From Mallotus nudiflorus (Eukaryota; Streptophyta; Magnoliopsida; Malpighiales; Euphorbiaceae), in assembly GCA_947683625.1 (NCBI GenBank), contig CANTUR010000843.1, forward strand, positions 85,970 through 149,969: a stretch of 64,000 bases of DNA. The letters run 5' to 3'. A program made the translations under genes and the position numbers. The notes under the pieces are model-generated. The model did not search any database, was not told the origin of the DNA, and saw nothing but the letters and a program-made list of their open reading frames with translations. Positions 1 to 11,340 of the stretch are shown one piece after another. Position 1 is the stretch's first letter. The number at the start of each line of letters is the position of its first letter.

Positions 1-28
1 ATTGTACAAGAGTTCTTATTTCCTTACA
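1..28 (+). repeat. 3' end of the 5' LTR of copia element A
   Basis: These bases recur almost exactly at 6544-6571, the end of the downstream LTR. Both copies end in TTACA, the CA end expected of an LTR. The rest of the 5' LTR lies left of the window, so element A starts before base 1. Confidence 0.8.
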
Positions 29-31
29 ATT

Positions 32-43
32 TCGTATCAAAGC
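32..43 (+). other. Primer-binding site of copia element A (degenerate)
   Basis: TCGTATCAAAGC lies four bases inside the 5' LTR. It differs at two positions from TGGTATCAGAGC, the usual Ty1-copia site complementary to initiator tRNA-Met. Confidence 0.65.
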
Positions 44-123
44 TCCCCCACTGGACCTGAGAAAAAAAAATTATAACAATTTTTTTTTTGGAGTGATTTC
101 CAAACACATAAGTGAAAGAGAGG

Positions 124-1009
124 ATGAGTGAAGAGAAGAATTTCCTACAACCTGTCATTCCACGCTTTAATGGTCACTATGACCATTGGAGTTTGCTCAT
201 GGAAAACCTATTGAGATCCAAAAGATATTGGAGTCTGATTGAAACTGGTTATCAAGAACTAGAGGCAGGAGTGGAGTTATCTGAAGCACAACAAAAGCAA
301 TTGGAGGATTTAATGCTGAAAGATCTCAAAGTTAAGAATTATCTGTTCCAAGCTATTAACAGGATAATTCTTGAGCAAATCTTGGAGAAACGTACCTCAA
401 AGCAGATATAGGATTCCATGAAAAAGAAGTTCGAGGGAAATGCTAGGGTGAAACGCTCAACTCTTCAAGCATTGAGAAGAGAGTTTGAAATTCTGGAGAT
501 GAAAGCAAGTGAAACCATTACAGAATATTTTGCTCATGTCATGAGTATAGCAAATAAAATGAGGAGTAATGGAGAGCAGATGAAGGATGTCACTATTGTG
601 GAAAATATTCTTCGAACTTTAACTGAGAAATTCAACTATGTTGTTGTCTCAATTGAAGAATCTAAGGATATTGATGCACTCACAATTAATGAACTCACAA
701 TTGATGAATTGCAAAGTTCACTCGTTGTGCATGAGCAAAAATTTCACAAGAGCACTGGTGAGGAGCAAGCTTTGAAATTTACTGTGGATAGTAGAAATGA
801 AGGTAGAGGATGAGGAAGAGGGTGGTTACAAAGGCAGGGGTAAGGGCAAAGGTCGACAAGCTTTTAATAAGGCCATCATTGAATGCTACAAGTGTCATAA
901 GCTTGGCCATTTCCAATATGAGTGTCCAGCTTGGGAGAAAAAGGTTAACTATGTTGAATTAAATGAACATGAAGAGATGTTTTTGATGGCATATGTCGAG
1001 GAGAAATAG
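124..1009 (+). pseudogene. Ty1-copia gag (element A), broken
   Basis: This is the capsid-nucleocapsid gene of a Ty1-copia retrotransposon. The first true ATG is at 124. The product opens with the copia gag N-terminus (PRFNGHYDHW), continues through a UBN2-type capsid region and ends in a basic GRGKGKGR stretch and a CCHC zinc knuckle (CYKCHKLGHFQYEC, about 889-930) for binding genomic RNA. A TAG at 409-411 and a TGA at 811-813 interrupt it, and the knuckle lies in another frame from the capsid part. The 409 stop is probably a mutated tryptophan codon. No functional Gag can be made. Confidence 0.85.
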
Positions 1010-1432
1010 GCCATACGCGAAGATATTTGGTTCTTTGACTCAGGGTGCTCAAATCATATGAGTGGGAACAAGGCTGCATTCTGTGAGTTGAATGAGACAT
1101 TTCGGGAAACGGTAAAACTGGGGAATAATAGCAAAATGAGAGTTTTTGGAAAAGGAAAGGTAAGACTATATATCGATGGTAATAATCATATGATCAATGA
1201 TGTTTTCTATGTCCCAAAGCTGAAGAATAATCTCCTAAGCATTAGACAGCTTCAAGAACGTGGTCTTACAATTTTAACCAAATCTGGAAAATGTCGCATA
1301 TATCATCCAGAGAGAGGGCTAATTATTCAATCTGAAATGTCAAACAACAGAATGTTCATATTATTGGCTAAATCTCAGATCGAGGAGGAAGGTGCATGCT
1401 TTCACACAACTATATCAAATGTAGCTCCGTAG
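1010..1432 (+). pseudogene. Copia protease and pre-integrase remnant (element A)
   Basis: The reading frame continues after the gag zinc knuckle past a stop at 1007-1009. It holds the aspartic protease active-site motif FFDSGCSNHMSG (about 1030-1070) and then the region leading to integrase, with the usual copia block VFYVPKLKNNLLSI. It stops at 1432. The integrase core with its D,D35E residues should follow but is absent, and the next recognisable sequence (from about 1496) is already the linker before reverse transcriptase. I infer an internal deletion of more than 1 kb. Confidence 0.8.
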
Positions 1433-1495
1433 GCTTAGACATATAATGACTGATTAAACTCACAGTGTACATTAAGAAGAATCTGACAAGCTCCA

Positions 1496-3122
1496 GCATA
1501 TCTGAATGATTATGTCACTGGTGAAGGTTTTTCAGATGAGGATATTGAGGTTAATATGGCTCAAATCATATCTGCAGACCCATCCAGTTTTGAAGAAGCT
1601 GAAAAAAATCCTAGATGGAAGCTAGCAATGGATGTTGAGATGAAGGCAATTGAGAAGAATGAAACATGGAAACTAATTAAGTTACCTGAAGGTGCCAAGA
1701 AAATTGGAGTGAAATGGATTTATAAGACAAAATTTAATGAACTTGGTGAGGTGGACAAATAAAAAACAAGGTTAGTGGCCAAGGGTTATTCATAACAGCA
1801 AGGAGTGGATTACACCGAAGTCTATGCTCCAGTGGCAAGGATGGATACAGTTCGCATGATCATTGCCTTAGCAGCTTAAAGAAGATGGAAGATTTTTCAA
1901 CTCGACGTCAAATCTGCCTTCATTCATGGAGAATTAATTAAAGATGTCTATGTAGAGCAGCCAATGGGGTATGTGCAGAAAGGGAATGAACATAAAGTGT
2001 ATAAATTGCAAAAGGCTTTGTACGATTTAAAACAAGCTTCGCGAGCTTGGTTTAGCAGACTTGAAGCATATTTTGTACGTGAAGGATTTCAAAGATGTTA
2101 TAGTGAACAAACTTTGTTCATCAAAACCACCAGTAAAGGTACGATTCTTATCATGAGTGTTTATGTGGATGACTTGATATATACTGGTGATGATGAAATT
2201 ATGATGAGTGAATTTAAAGAGTCTATGTTAAAGGAATTTGAAATGTCTGATTTGGGGAGTGTGCGATTTTTCCTTGGCATTGAGGTTTTGTAAAATGCTA
2301 ATGGTATTTTTATTTGCCAAAGAAAGTATGCTTTAGATGTTTTAAAGCGTTTTGGTATGGAGGATAGCAATGTTGTGTGTAATCCCATTGTGCCAGGTTC
2401 TAAGTTACACAGTGATAAAGGAGGAATCAAAGTTAATGAAACATATTTTAAGCAAATAGTTGGAAGTCTCATATATCTCACCACCACTAGACCTAACTTA
2501 ATGTACACTGTGAGTTTAATCGGTCGTTACATGTCTACGCCTACGGAGCTACATTTGTAAGCAGCCAAAAGAGCTCTAAGGTACTTAAAAGGTACAGTGA
2601 ACTATGGGATACTTTACAAAAGGGATAAAGCTGAAGAGTTTCTTGCATTCACTGGCAGTGATTATGCTGGAGATGTTGAAGACAGAAAAAGCACCTTCGG
2701 ATATGTTGTCTTGATGAATTCAGGGGTTGTTTCATGGTCTTCAAGGAAGCAACCACTAGTTACATTATCAACCACTGAAGCTGAATTTGTTGCAGCTGCA
2801 GCCTGTGCTTGTCAGGCTATATGGATGAGGAGAATACTTAAGAAATTAGGATACAAGCTTAAGGAAAGCACTACAATCATGTGTACAACAGCTTAACCAT
2901 TAAACTCTCTAAAAATCCTATCAGCATGGCAGAAGTAAGCACATAGATGTTCGGTTCCATTTTCTTCGAGATTTGGTTAAAGATGGTTTTATCAAGCTGA
3001 TTTTTTATGGCACAAAGAATCAAGTAGTTGGTGTGATGACTAAGCCTTTGAAGTTGGCAGATTTTTTGAAAATGCGATAAATGTTGGGAGTATGTGAAGT
3101 GTCAGATAAACTAAATACTTAA
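1496..3122 (+). pseudogene. Copia reverse transcriptase-RNase H remnant (element A)
   Basis: The sequence begins in the linker after integrase (APAYLNDYV) and runs into reverse transcriptase: W-K-LAMDVEMKAIEKNETWKL, then KWIYKTKFN and the catalytic YVDD box at about 2161-2172. RNase H follows, with SDYAGD and STTEAEF. At least eight in-frame stops or shifts break it (for example at 1760, 1792, 1876, 2291, 2558 and 2894). Most stops sit where copia relatives have Gln, Arg or Trp codons, which fits C-to-T decay of methylated DNA. The gene is clearly dead. Confidence 0.88.
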
Positions 3123-3133
3123 AAGTGTTTAGT

Positions 3134-3146
3134 TTAAGGGAGGGAA
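3134..3146 (+). other. Polypurine tract of copia element A
   Basis: The purine run AAGGGAGGGAA lies immediately before the 3' LTR start (TGATAAAATT at 3147). This is the usual site for priming plus-strand DNA synthesis. Confidence 0.7.
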
Positions 3147-6100
3147 TGATAAAATTTTTAGTTTTAGTAGAATTGTTTGTTAGAATAAATCCCTGTATGT
3201 TAAGGAGTTAGTTGCATAAGTGTCATGACCCAAAATAGGGGTCATGACCGGCACTAGGGAACGAGAATTCTTTCGAATCCGGAACCCGTAGCAAGCCTAA
3301 AAATAAAATAAATCATGCAATAATATCAATAACAATATAATATGCAGCGGAAATAAAAATCATAAATATAATAATAACATTTTCATCACTGGATTTAAAT
3401 CAAATCTCAACTCATCGCATATATATAAAATCTTTCAGTACAAATTCAGTTTCAATATAATACATCTCTTTAAATAAAATACATGAAATCCCACACTTTA
3501 ATTCACAACTACTGCAGTGTCTAGATTATAAAAATAAGACTCAAGTAAATAATTTACACAAAGAAGCCGGGGCGGAAGAAATCCGGCGTATCGACCTGCT
3601 ACTGAGGTCTGAAGATGTTGACTCTCCTGAAAAATAGTCAACGGAGGGGAGTCAGACCTCACTGAGTGAATTACTATAATATATATACATACACACTAAA
3701 TGACAATGCATACAGTCAACACTATATATCTAATATATATATACAGGCAATTACACACAAATGCAATAAAATCATTTATATATTTTGTCTGAAAATCATC
3801 TTTTATGAAGGATCACATAGAACCCTATGATATCGAAAACCTCAGATAGTGTTAGACAACACTCTAGCCACACAGGCTCACTTATTCCAAATATATCCAC
3901 TTAATCCATTTGGACAGTAGACTGGCCCCGAGACACTAAGTCAACCGAGCTCCAACAGTGTGATTGGCCCCGAGACACTTGGTCAACCGAGCTCCAGCAA
4001 TCACACCTCCAGACCATATCTCACATATCTCAATAATCACATTCAATCAATATCCACAAATAAGTTAGTAATATAGCCTAAATACTATAGGCGTACCGGT
4101 ACGTACTCGGTCCTAGTGCTGCCCACTAGGTAGCACGTTCTATTGATATCCTTCATCATTTATAATATAAAACATTCATTTATAAAAATAAATGATGCAT
4201 GAAGTTCAATAAAATATCAACATAAACCATATATATACTAGAAATATACCAAAAGTAAACCAGGTATATTTCAAGTATATATACGTCAAATAAATCCAAT
4301 TAAATCATAAATTAAGCTTGAAATATATTTAAAAATATTTTAAATATAATTTATTCATAAAACATGCATATAATTTAATATATACCAAAAATATACTTAA
4401 ATACAAATCACGTTATTTATGTATATTTAGTCAAAATGAAACATGTATTTCTAAAATCATACATCCTAAAGCACATATATATAAAATAGTAACTCACCCT
4501 AGTGCGTTCCACGAGACGGGTCCGACGGGCCTGGTCCACTAGCCCTTGGTCTCAGCGCAACTAAACAAGCAATAAATAATCGACATTAGAATAAACCTAA
4601 TAGAAATCCTAGAATTCGATCTAGAGTATTAAATACGGAAACAGAATTATGGTTCGACTGGACATCACATTTTACGAGAATTCTACCGAAAATTCGACAG
4701 AACCTCCCCTGTAAAACGGACATCTCTCTACTCAAAAGAGTAGAGCCGACCCTGCAAAGAATCACACTTCGAAAAACAAACACCACATCTCATTTACAAT
4801 CCCTCGGTCGAACTCCAGACTACAATCTACCGACCGGGGTCCACAAACACAGAACAATTTCAGAAATACCAAAAATATCCTTATAACATAGAAATACATT
4901 TTATACGTAGAAATTACATAATTAACCTTAAAACACTGTAAAAATCGATAAAAACTCATTTTATTAGAAAAATCGTATATTATATATATAATTGAAAATA
5001 ATTCACGAAAAATAGTTTTAATTAGTTAAAAATACTAAATAATTTGTAGAAATCATTTTTATACCTTAAATAACTATTAAAACCAATTAAATTACATTTT
5101 TAACCAATTTTGTGTAAAATTACCAAATACCCCTATATATATAAATATACTTAAATTACTTCAAAAATTCACCAAAAATTATACAATTATCCAAAATTAA
5201 TTTTCTCAACATATTTATCAATAATATCAATAATTAAACTCAATTAACCAATTAATTTCAAATAAAAACAAATTTAACCTAATTTTTCCAAAATTCCATA
5301 AACTTCAATAATTCAAAATAAATACTTAGAAATTCATAAAAATTCCAAATAAATTCATATAATTCATTTCAACACCTAATTTAACCATAAAACACAATTT
5401 CATAATTTAAATAATTAATTTCCGAAAATTAGAAAATAATATTAAATATTCAAAAATACCCAAAAATCCAAAAATTCCAAAAAAATTCATACATGTATAT
5501 TAAGCTACTAGGAACAACATTTGTGAAGGGAGTTTTCATGAATCAATCAATTCGAAGCTCAAAAAAATCAAAAACCCTAATGTGACCGAAATTGAAAATT
5601 CGAAACCTAAGCAATTCTAGACCATTTTAGCTCAAACCAAAGCTAGAATCACACTCACCGAAACTCAAGGAGAATAAAGAGACCGGTGTTGTCGAAAATG
5701 GTGGTCGGAATCGACGTGATCAACGGTGGCCAAAGTTTCGGCTTCTCCGGCCAAAACCAACTTCCAGACACCGGAAACGGCTACCACAAGTGGCGGAAGA
5801 GGCTGGGGAAGGTGGTGGCACACCGGATGGCACACCAACGGCGAGAAATCGACACAGCAGCGACCGGACGGCGGTGAGGGTGAAGATCGGGGAAGAAGGA
5901 GGCTCGGGGGCAAAATGGTAATTTTCCAAAGTTTTGGTTTTTTTTGATATATTATATGTATATATATATACTTTATACTATATAATAAAATAATATTAAA
6001 TTACACACATTAAATATACACCACATACATAAAATTTAATATTTTAAAATATAATAATAAATAAAAATAATTAAATAATAATAAATTAATAAATAAATAA

Positions 6101-6571
6101 TAAAATATTAGGGTAATATATATTAAACCCTAATTAAATAAATATTTACACACATAGGCTTTATTTAGTATTTTAAAAATACGTATGAGTTCATGCAAGT
6201 CCGAAAATATATTTGAAATAATTAATAATAAATTATTTACGTGAAAATTTCCCCGAAAATGCAAGTTCCGGGAAAATTTTATGTAAAGTACTGTAAATAA
6301 TACACAGTAATTAAAATAGATTTTAAATACATATCAACTCGTGAAACTATCGTAATATATATTCAAAAATTATTAACACTGAATATCCCGGTACAGTGTA
6401 AAAATATTTTAAAAATACGGGATATTACAATAAGTTTGTTATTTTTTCTTATTGTTGTAGGCTACTATTTCTCTATTCTGTTTCTTTATAAAGGCTATTT
6501 AAAGCCAAGTTCAATTATTGAATAGATGAAGTCTTCCATCCAAATTGTACAAGAGTTCTTATTTCCTTACA
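3147..6571 (+). repeat. 3' LTR of copia element A, split by a solo LTR
   Basis: The LTR runs from 3147 to 3220 and resumes at 6435, ending at 6571, for a rebuilt length of about 211 bp. Its end matches bases 1-28. A TATA-like TTTATAAAGG is at about 6485. The interruption is the 3209-bp element at 3221-6429, which duplicated ATAAG (3216-3220 and 6430-6434). ATATC at 6572-6576 is the likely right copy of element A's own target duplication; the left copy is outside the window. Confidence 0.8.
3221..6429 (-). mobile_element. Long solo LTR, family copy 1
   Basis: The unit is 3209 bp with TGTCATGACC at one end and GGGATATTACA at the other. These are TG...CA ends flanked by the perfect 5-bp duplication ATAAG. 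There is no second LTR, primer site, gag or pol, so it is best read as a solo LTR left by recombination. By comparison with plant LTRs beginning TGTAATATCCC, natural orientation is minus. Parts, plus-strand order: terminal hairpin (3222-3248), conserved block with two GGCCCCGAGACACT boxes (3924-4000), AT-rich middle, GC-rich leader-like island (about 5640-5935), AT-rich U3-like end. Long LTRs of this kind suit Ty3-gypsy lineages such as Tekay or Tat, but the lineage is not shown here. Confidence 0.8.
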
Positions 6572-6577
6572 ATATCG

Positions 6578-7447
6578 TTACTGTTTAATTTATTGTTAAA
6601 TGGACCAATTTAAAAAAATTAAAAATTCTATTTGATCCTAAACTAATAATATAGTTGTAAATTCATCCAATTTTTTTATTAAATTAATATAGATTTTTAA
6701 TTCATCATATTTTTATTACAATAGTAAAATTTGTATTTTTTACATTGAGACAAATTTAAACCATATTGATTTAAAATTAACACTACTCCAATAGGAATAT
6801 ATAATAAATATCGTATTAATTACGATTTATCATATTGATTTTCACTTAATTTCACTAATTATTATCGTGCTAATACAACTTACATAACGGTATTGCAGTA
6901 ATTATAATTTATCATATTGGCATGTATTCAATTTTGTAATTGGCATCATATTAATGTGATTTATGTAATTGATGTCTATCAATTAAGGTTTACCAAACTA
7001 ATATGAACTCAATTTTTATAATTGTTATTACACCCTAAATGAGGTTTGTCATGTTGAAATAATTTTTTTTAATGAAATTTAATAATTGTAATTCTCAATC
7101 GATTTGTAAACAATGTGTGTGTATGTATATATATATACAAACACTGAATAATTTTAATGATATGTAGTAATTAAATCTATGTCAATATGATAAATCCTAA
7201 TTAATAGTGTATTGGTTACATAATCATATTAACGAAGTAGCAATTCTAAATAAATATGTTTTAAATTTATTTTTATATTAAAAATAAAAATTATTTAGAT
7301 ATTATAAATATTATTATAACAACAAAATAATTAAAAAAATCAATGATAATAAAATTGAATGAATTTAAAATTATATTGTAAGTTTAGGGACCAAATAAAA
7401 CTTTTATTTTTTTAAATTAGTCTATTTGATAGTAAATTAAACAATAA
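6578..7447. mobile_element. Fold-back MITE with long terminal inverted repeats
   Basis: The left arm (6578 to about 6720) and the reverse complement of the right arm (about 7310-7447) match along roughly 130 bases: both open with TTAYTGTTTAATTTA and later share a CTATTTGATCC / TTATTTGGTCC block. Inner segments around 6805-6842 and 7160-7205 are also inverted copies, so most of the 870 bp can fold back. No coding capacity is seen. The left end is one base from element A's target duplication, so it may have been trimmed by that insertion. Superfamily is undetermined. Confidence 0.6.
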
Positions 7448-8540
7448 GAATGTAATAATTTATCGGAACAAAATTTCAAAGATATTTAAATTAATTATTA
7501 AAAATACAAGAATCTAATAGTATAATAGTTCAAACCTGAGAGATTTCAGAGTAATTAACCCTAACCTTTAATGATCTTCTATTATGTAGACTCTATTTTT
7601 ATAATGCACGCTAAGGCTGAGTTATTAATTTTATAATGCATTATGAATAATCTTTTATTCCGCTGGCTTATTTCCATAAGGTTGGCTAAACGGTACGCTT
7701 AATTTATATATATTAAATATTGATTTCTAAAATTATTAAATTTTAAATTTAATAAATATTTTTTTTATAATTTAACATTCACTTTTAAAAGATTTATGTG
7801 TTAAATTATTAAAAGTCATAATATTTTTTTATAAAAAATTATAAAAAATTATTTTTTTTATTTTAAAATACATAAATTCAATTTTATGTAAACTACTCTA
7901 ATTCTATTAAATTTAAAACATTACTTCTTCTTTTTGTAGAAAATTATATCTTTTATTTTAATTAAAACATTCCTTTTTTATTTAATTTAAAAAACACTTT
8001 TTTTAATTTAATGTAAATAGTAAAAAAATTTTAAATTTTTTTTTATTTTTATTTTATTTATTCAATTATTATTATGACTACATATATATATATACTTAAT
8101 AAAAAAATAATCAAATAAAATTGTTACAATAACTTTATATTTGATTAATTTGTAATTTTAATTATTTAATTAATTATTTCAAAATATGTATATTATTTTC
8201 ATTCCGTGTAAATTGCAAATTGGCAACTAGTTATTAATAATCTTTAGTCTGCTAGGTTATTAATAATTTTCATCCTGCAGATTCTTTTTTTTTTTTTAGT
8301 TCGATGTGATAAATTTTTTCCTAAAAATCTTTTTTTATTATTTTTTTTAAATTTTTTTATAACGAACTAACTAGTATAGTAGATATATATGTTGTACAAG
8401 GACTTAATTATTTGGGGGTAAAAACAATATATCTATACATATCTATTATATCGTATGCAATTTTTTAGGGAATATCATATGCAATTGAACTACCGAATTT
8501 TAACTCTTAAATAAATGCTTTCCTTATGTAGGTATTATTA
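7448..8540. other. AT-rich intergenic DNA
   Basis: No ORF with coding character on either strand. The stretch is low-complexity A/T with homopolymer runs. I see nothing functional in it. Confidence 0.6.
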
Positions 8541-8840
8541 TAGGGATGGGCAAAACTTTCGGACTGATCGAACTAAAAACTAAACTGACGTAGTTTAATT
8601 TGTTTATTTTATATTTTTAATTTTTATGAACCGAAATGAATCAAAGTAAAATTTAGTTCGATTTTATACTTGAAAAAATCGGTTATCCAAAATAACTAAA
8701 TGATAAAACTACATCATTTTAGTGGGTGAATAAGCCTTTTAAATAAATTGATATATTTTTATTTTTATGAATTGAACTAAACTGAAATTTGGTTCAATTC
8801 AGTTTGTTTTTATACTTAAAAATCTGATTAATTCTGTTTT
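8541..8840 (+). mobile_element. hAT-like terminal fragment
   Basis: TAGGGATGGGCAAAAC at 8541 resembles the terminal repeat of plant hAT elements. It is followed by two diverged copies of a roughly 65-bp segment (about 8614-8680 and 8760-8830). No matching inverted end or target duplication was found, so this is a fragment at best. Confidence 0.3.
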
Positions 8841-9244
8841 GTCAAAAAATCATGTTAAAACTTATCAACCTGACTAAATTCTCACCATTAATTATTATGT
8901 TGAGCGATGATTAAGATATCAAGATATGTTGATTAATTAATTAATTAATTAATTAGAAAATTCTTGCTTATATCATGTGTATTACACTCAATGATTACAT
9001 GTGTAACATATAAGTCAAGTGTCAAATACTTAACTAATAAAATTAAAACAATTGTCTTATATTACGCATCTAATTATTGAGTATAATGTATCCCATTAAC
9101 GCAAAAAATTTTAGTGATTAAGTTAATGTTAACTTTTTTCTGACTAATACATTTATCCCATAACAGGAAATTACAATTATATATTATTAATATATCTATT
9201 GTTATTATTATTATTATCATATATAGTTTCAAACCTTATCTAAA

Positions 9245-9335
9245 GGGTTTTAATTTTAATATACATCATTAGAACTTGAATTCAAGACCTCCAAATTTTG
9301 GGCCGTCCATTTTTATCATTTGGTCTAGACTTTAT
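9245..9335 (-). repeat. tRNA-derived SINE-like fragment
   Basis: On the minus strand a GACCAAATGATAAAA A-box-like segment is followed about 35 bases later by GGTCTTGAATTC, a B-box-like segment. The spacing is that of a tRNA-type RNA polymerase III promoter. No clear poly-A tail or target duplication. A fragment. Confidence 0.3.
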
Positions 9336-9939
9336 TAACAAATTAATCTTAACTTTGGTTCCAAATATTTAATTGAATCAAAAGTTGATTAGAAATATCT
9401 TTGAAAGTTGAGAGAAGTTAATTGATTGATTGAACATATGATATCTTGCTTAATTAGATCTTTCTTACTGTTCCAAGGCAATTAACAATGTATGAATATA
9501 TGGACATATGTATGTATATATATTACCTTCATGCCAGCTGCAGTTTAACTTCCCCATACTTTCTTGCTCTAGGATTTGACATTGATGACCTAAGCCTATT
9601 TTTATGAAGATTTAGTCAAATGTAATTATATAACATCCTAGTTTTCTTCCAAAACAATCATGAACACAAAACTAGCCACCCACACCTAGTTGAACGGTTA
9701 GTATGTGTTAGACAGTAAATATATATATTCATATCAAATATCACTTAGAAAGAATTTCATTGTGCTGCCTGTGTTACTCAGCTTTAATTAATTATTCTGG
9801 AGAAGTGAAATCTTCATAGAACAGATCACGTCGCATATAATTATTATATAGAGAGGTGAAAGAAATGATTGTGTTTGAAAATTGAACAAGTTTATTTGTT
9901 GCCCAACTCCTCAGTTTTCTTCTTCATTTTGCCAAGTTG

Positions 9940-10005
9940 ATGGGTAGTAGTTGTTTTGAACCTCTTTATTCATATTGGTCAGATGAAGATGATGATGATC
10001 CTTAA
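9940..10005 (+). other. 21-codon ORF with acidic tail, status unknown
   Basis: ATG at 9940, TAA at 10003. The predicted peptide starts MGSSCFEPLY and ends in a run of Asp after SYWSDE. The surrounding 9780-10200 is less AT-rich than its neighbours and could be a transcribed non-coding RNA or a lost gene. I do not recognise the peptide; such a short ORF can arise by chance. Confidence 0.15.
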
Positions 10006-10354
10006 TTGTATAGGCCTTCGAAGAAGATTTAGGTCATCATTCCTTGGACTTACTTCTCTTATGGTTTCCAAATTGACTTGCTGATGGGTTGGTGACTGGG
10101 ATTTGGTACACTCAGAAAGAAATCTCTTAACTGCAGTGCCCTACAGGGTAACAGGGCTTTTCTTTAGATATTCAATTGTGATTGCCTTTTTTGTTTTGGG
10201 TCAAAAATTGTGATTGCTTTGACACGACATTCTTTACGCTATAATATATGTAAGGAAAAATTTTAAGAAAAAACTTTGATTAATTTAAGTTTGTTGTATA
10301 TAGTAGTTAGACTTATATATATATAATATTCAAATTGTTTAAATATAAAATATT

Positions 10355-10576
10355 TAAGATGGTTAAAGCACTTTGCTTTGTGTAGTTGGAGGTCTCGATT
10401 TCCTCTAACTGAAGGAATTAAATTTCTTAGAGCTTTTACACATGGGTTCAAAAATGTACTTCACCGGTGTAACATCTCCTCCATTGCTAACATACTAATA
10501 ATCATTATGGTCGATATCATAATAATATGCTAAAAAAATTATAAAATATCTAGAATATAACCCAAGAAAAAAAAAA
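10355..10576 (+). repeat. tRNA-derived SINE candidate
   Basis: GATGGTTAAAGCAC at about 10359-10372 resembles an A box. GGTCTCGATTTCC at 10391-10403 resembles a B box. The unit ends in an A-rich tail at 10566-10576. Part of its body (10461-10505) is echoed at about 10917-10965. Target duplications could not be fixed. Confidence 0.4.
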
Positions 10577-11014
10577 GATTTGATATAGCAACACTGGAGC
10601 TTCATCTCTACGTATGGTGCCAATACAAGCTTTGAATGTTGTTTTGGGACAACAAATAAATCTCAGTAACCTAACTTTGTTTATTCTTCTAAAGAGTTAT
10701 GTATCATAAATAGTTTATTTTTATTATTTTATTTTGTACTCAAGTGGCTACTCATATAATAGTCTCATATGAACTGTTAAATTGAAAGTTGAACATGTAT
10801 TTTGCTCTTTACTCTGTTGAGTTAATTGACCTATTGCTATGGCTTGGTGTAATGTCTTTAGGTTATATTCGGTTAATATAATCACAATTTAACTATATAT
10901 ATATAAAGTATTGATTTATCTCTCCTACTAATATACTAACTACCAATAATGAATAGTGGTGATCCACAAGATACATGCAAAACAAAAAAAAAAGTATGAG
11001 ATATCTAAAATATA
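10577..11014. other. Intergenic DNA
   Basis: No gene. It contains a diverged echo of the preceding SINE-like body, with a poly-A stretch at about 10981-10993, just before the copia B insertion. Confidence 0.4.
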
Positions 11015-11019
11015 TATTA

Positions 11020-11340
11020 TGTTGTGAAATAAAAATTAAATTACTTATTTTGTTATAGAACTAAACTTGAATTTAGTAGTATTTAACTAGAAGAAAAATA
11101 TTTTATAGTAGAATGATTTTGAGAGAATTTAGAAAGAGTTTGGAGAGAATTTAGAGAACTATAATATTAAAAGAATTTGAAGAGTAATCTATCTTTTCTT
11201 CTTCTTAATCTTAACCTTCTCATTAATGAATTTCAATCCCTTTATATAGAGATTTTCTGTTCACTATTTGAGAACTATTCTCTCACAAGCAATATATTGT
11301 TCATTCACAAGCAATATATTGTTCATTCACATTCATAATA
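11020..11340 (-). repeat. 3' LTR of copia element B
   Basis: On the minus strand it begins TATTATGAATG and ends CACAACA. A TATA box (CTATATAAAG) is present at about 11239-11250. It carries the extra 22-bp unit (11296-11325 region) missing from the 5' LTR. Confidence 0.9.

Noticed and set aside
3912..4005. Regular repeats as a possible CRISPR array
   Set aside because: Only two or three diverged units inside a plant LTR; wrong organism and no spacer regularity.
5665..5947. Several overlapping ORFs in the GC-rich island of LTR copy 1
   Set aside because: ORFs exist in four frames at once, as expected from GC-rich sequence with few stops. They are not conserved between the LTR copies.
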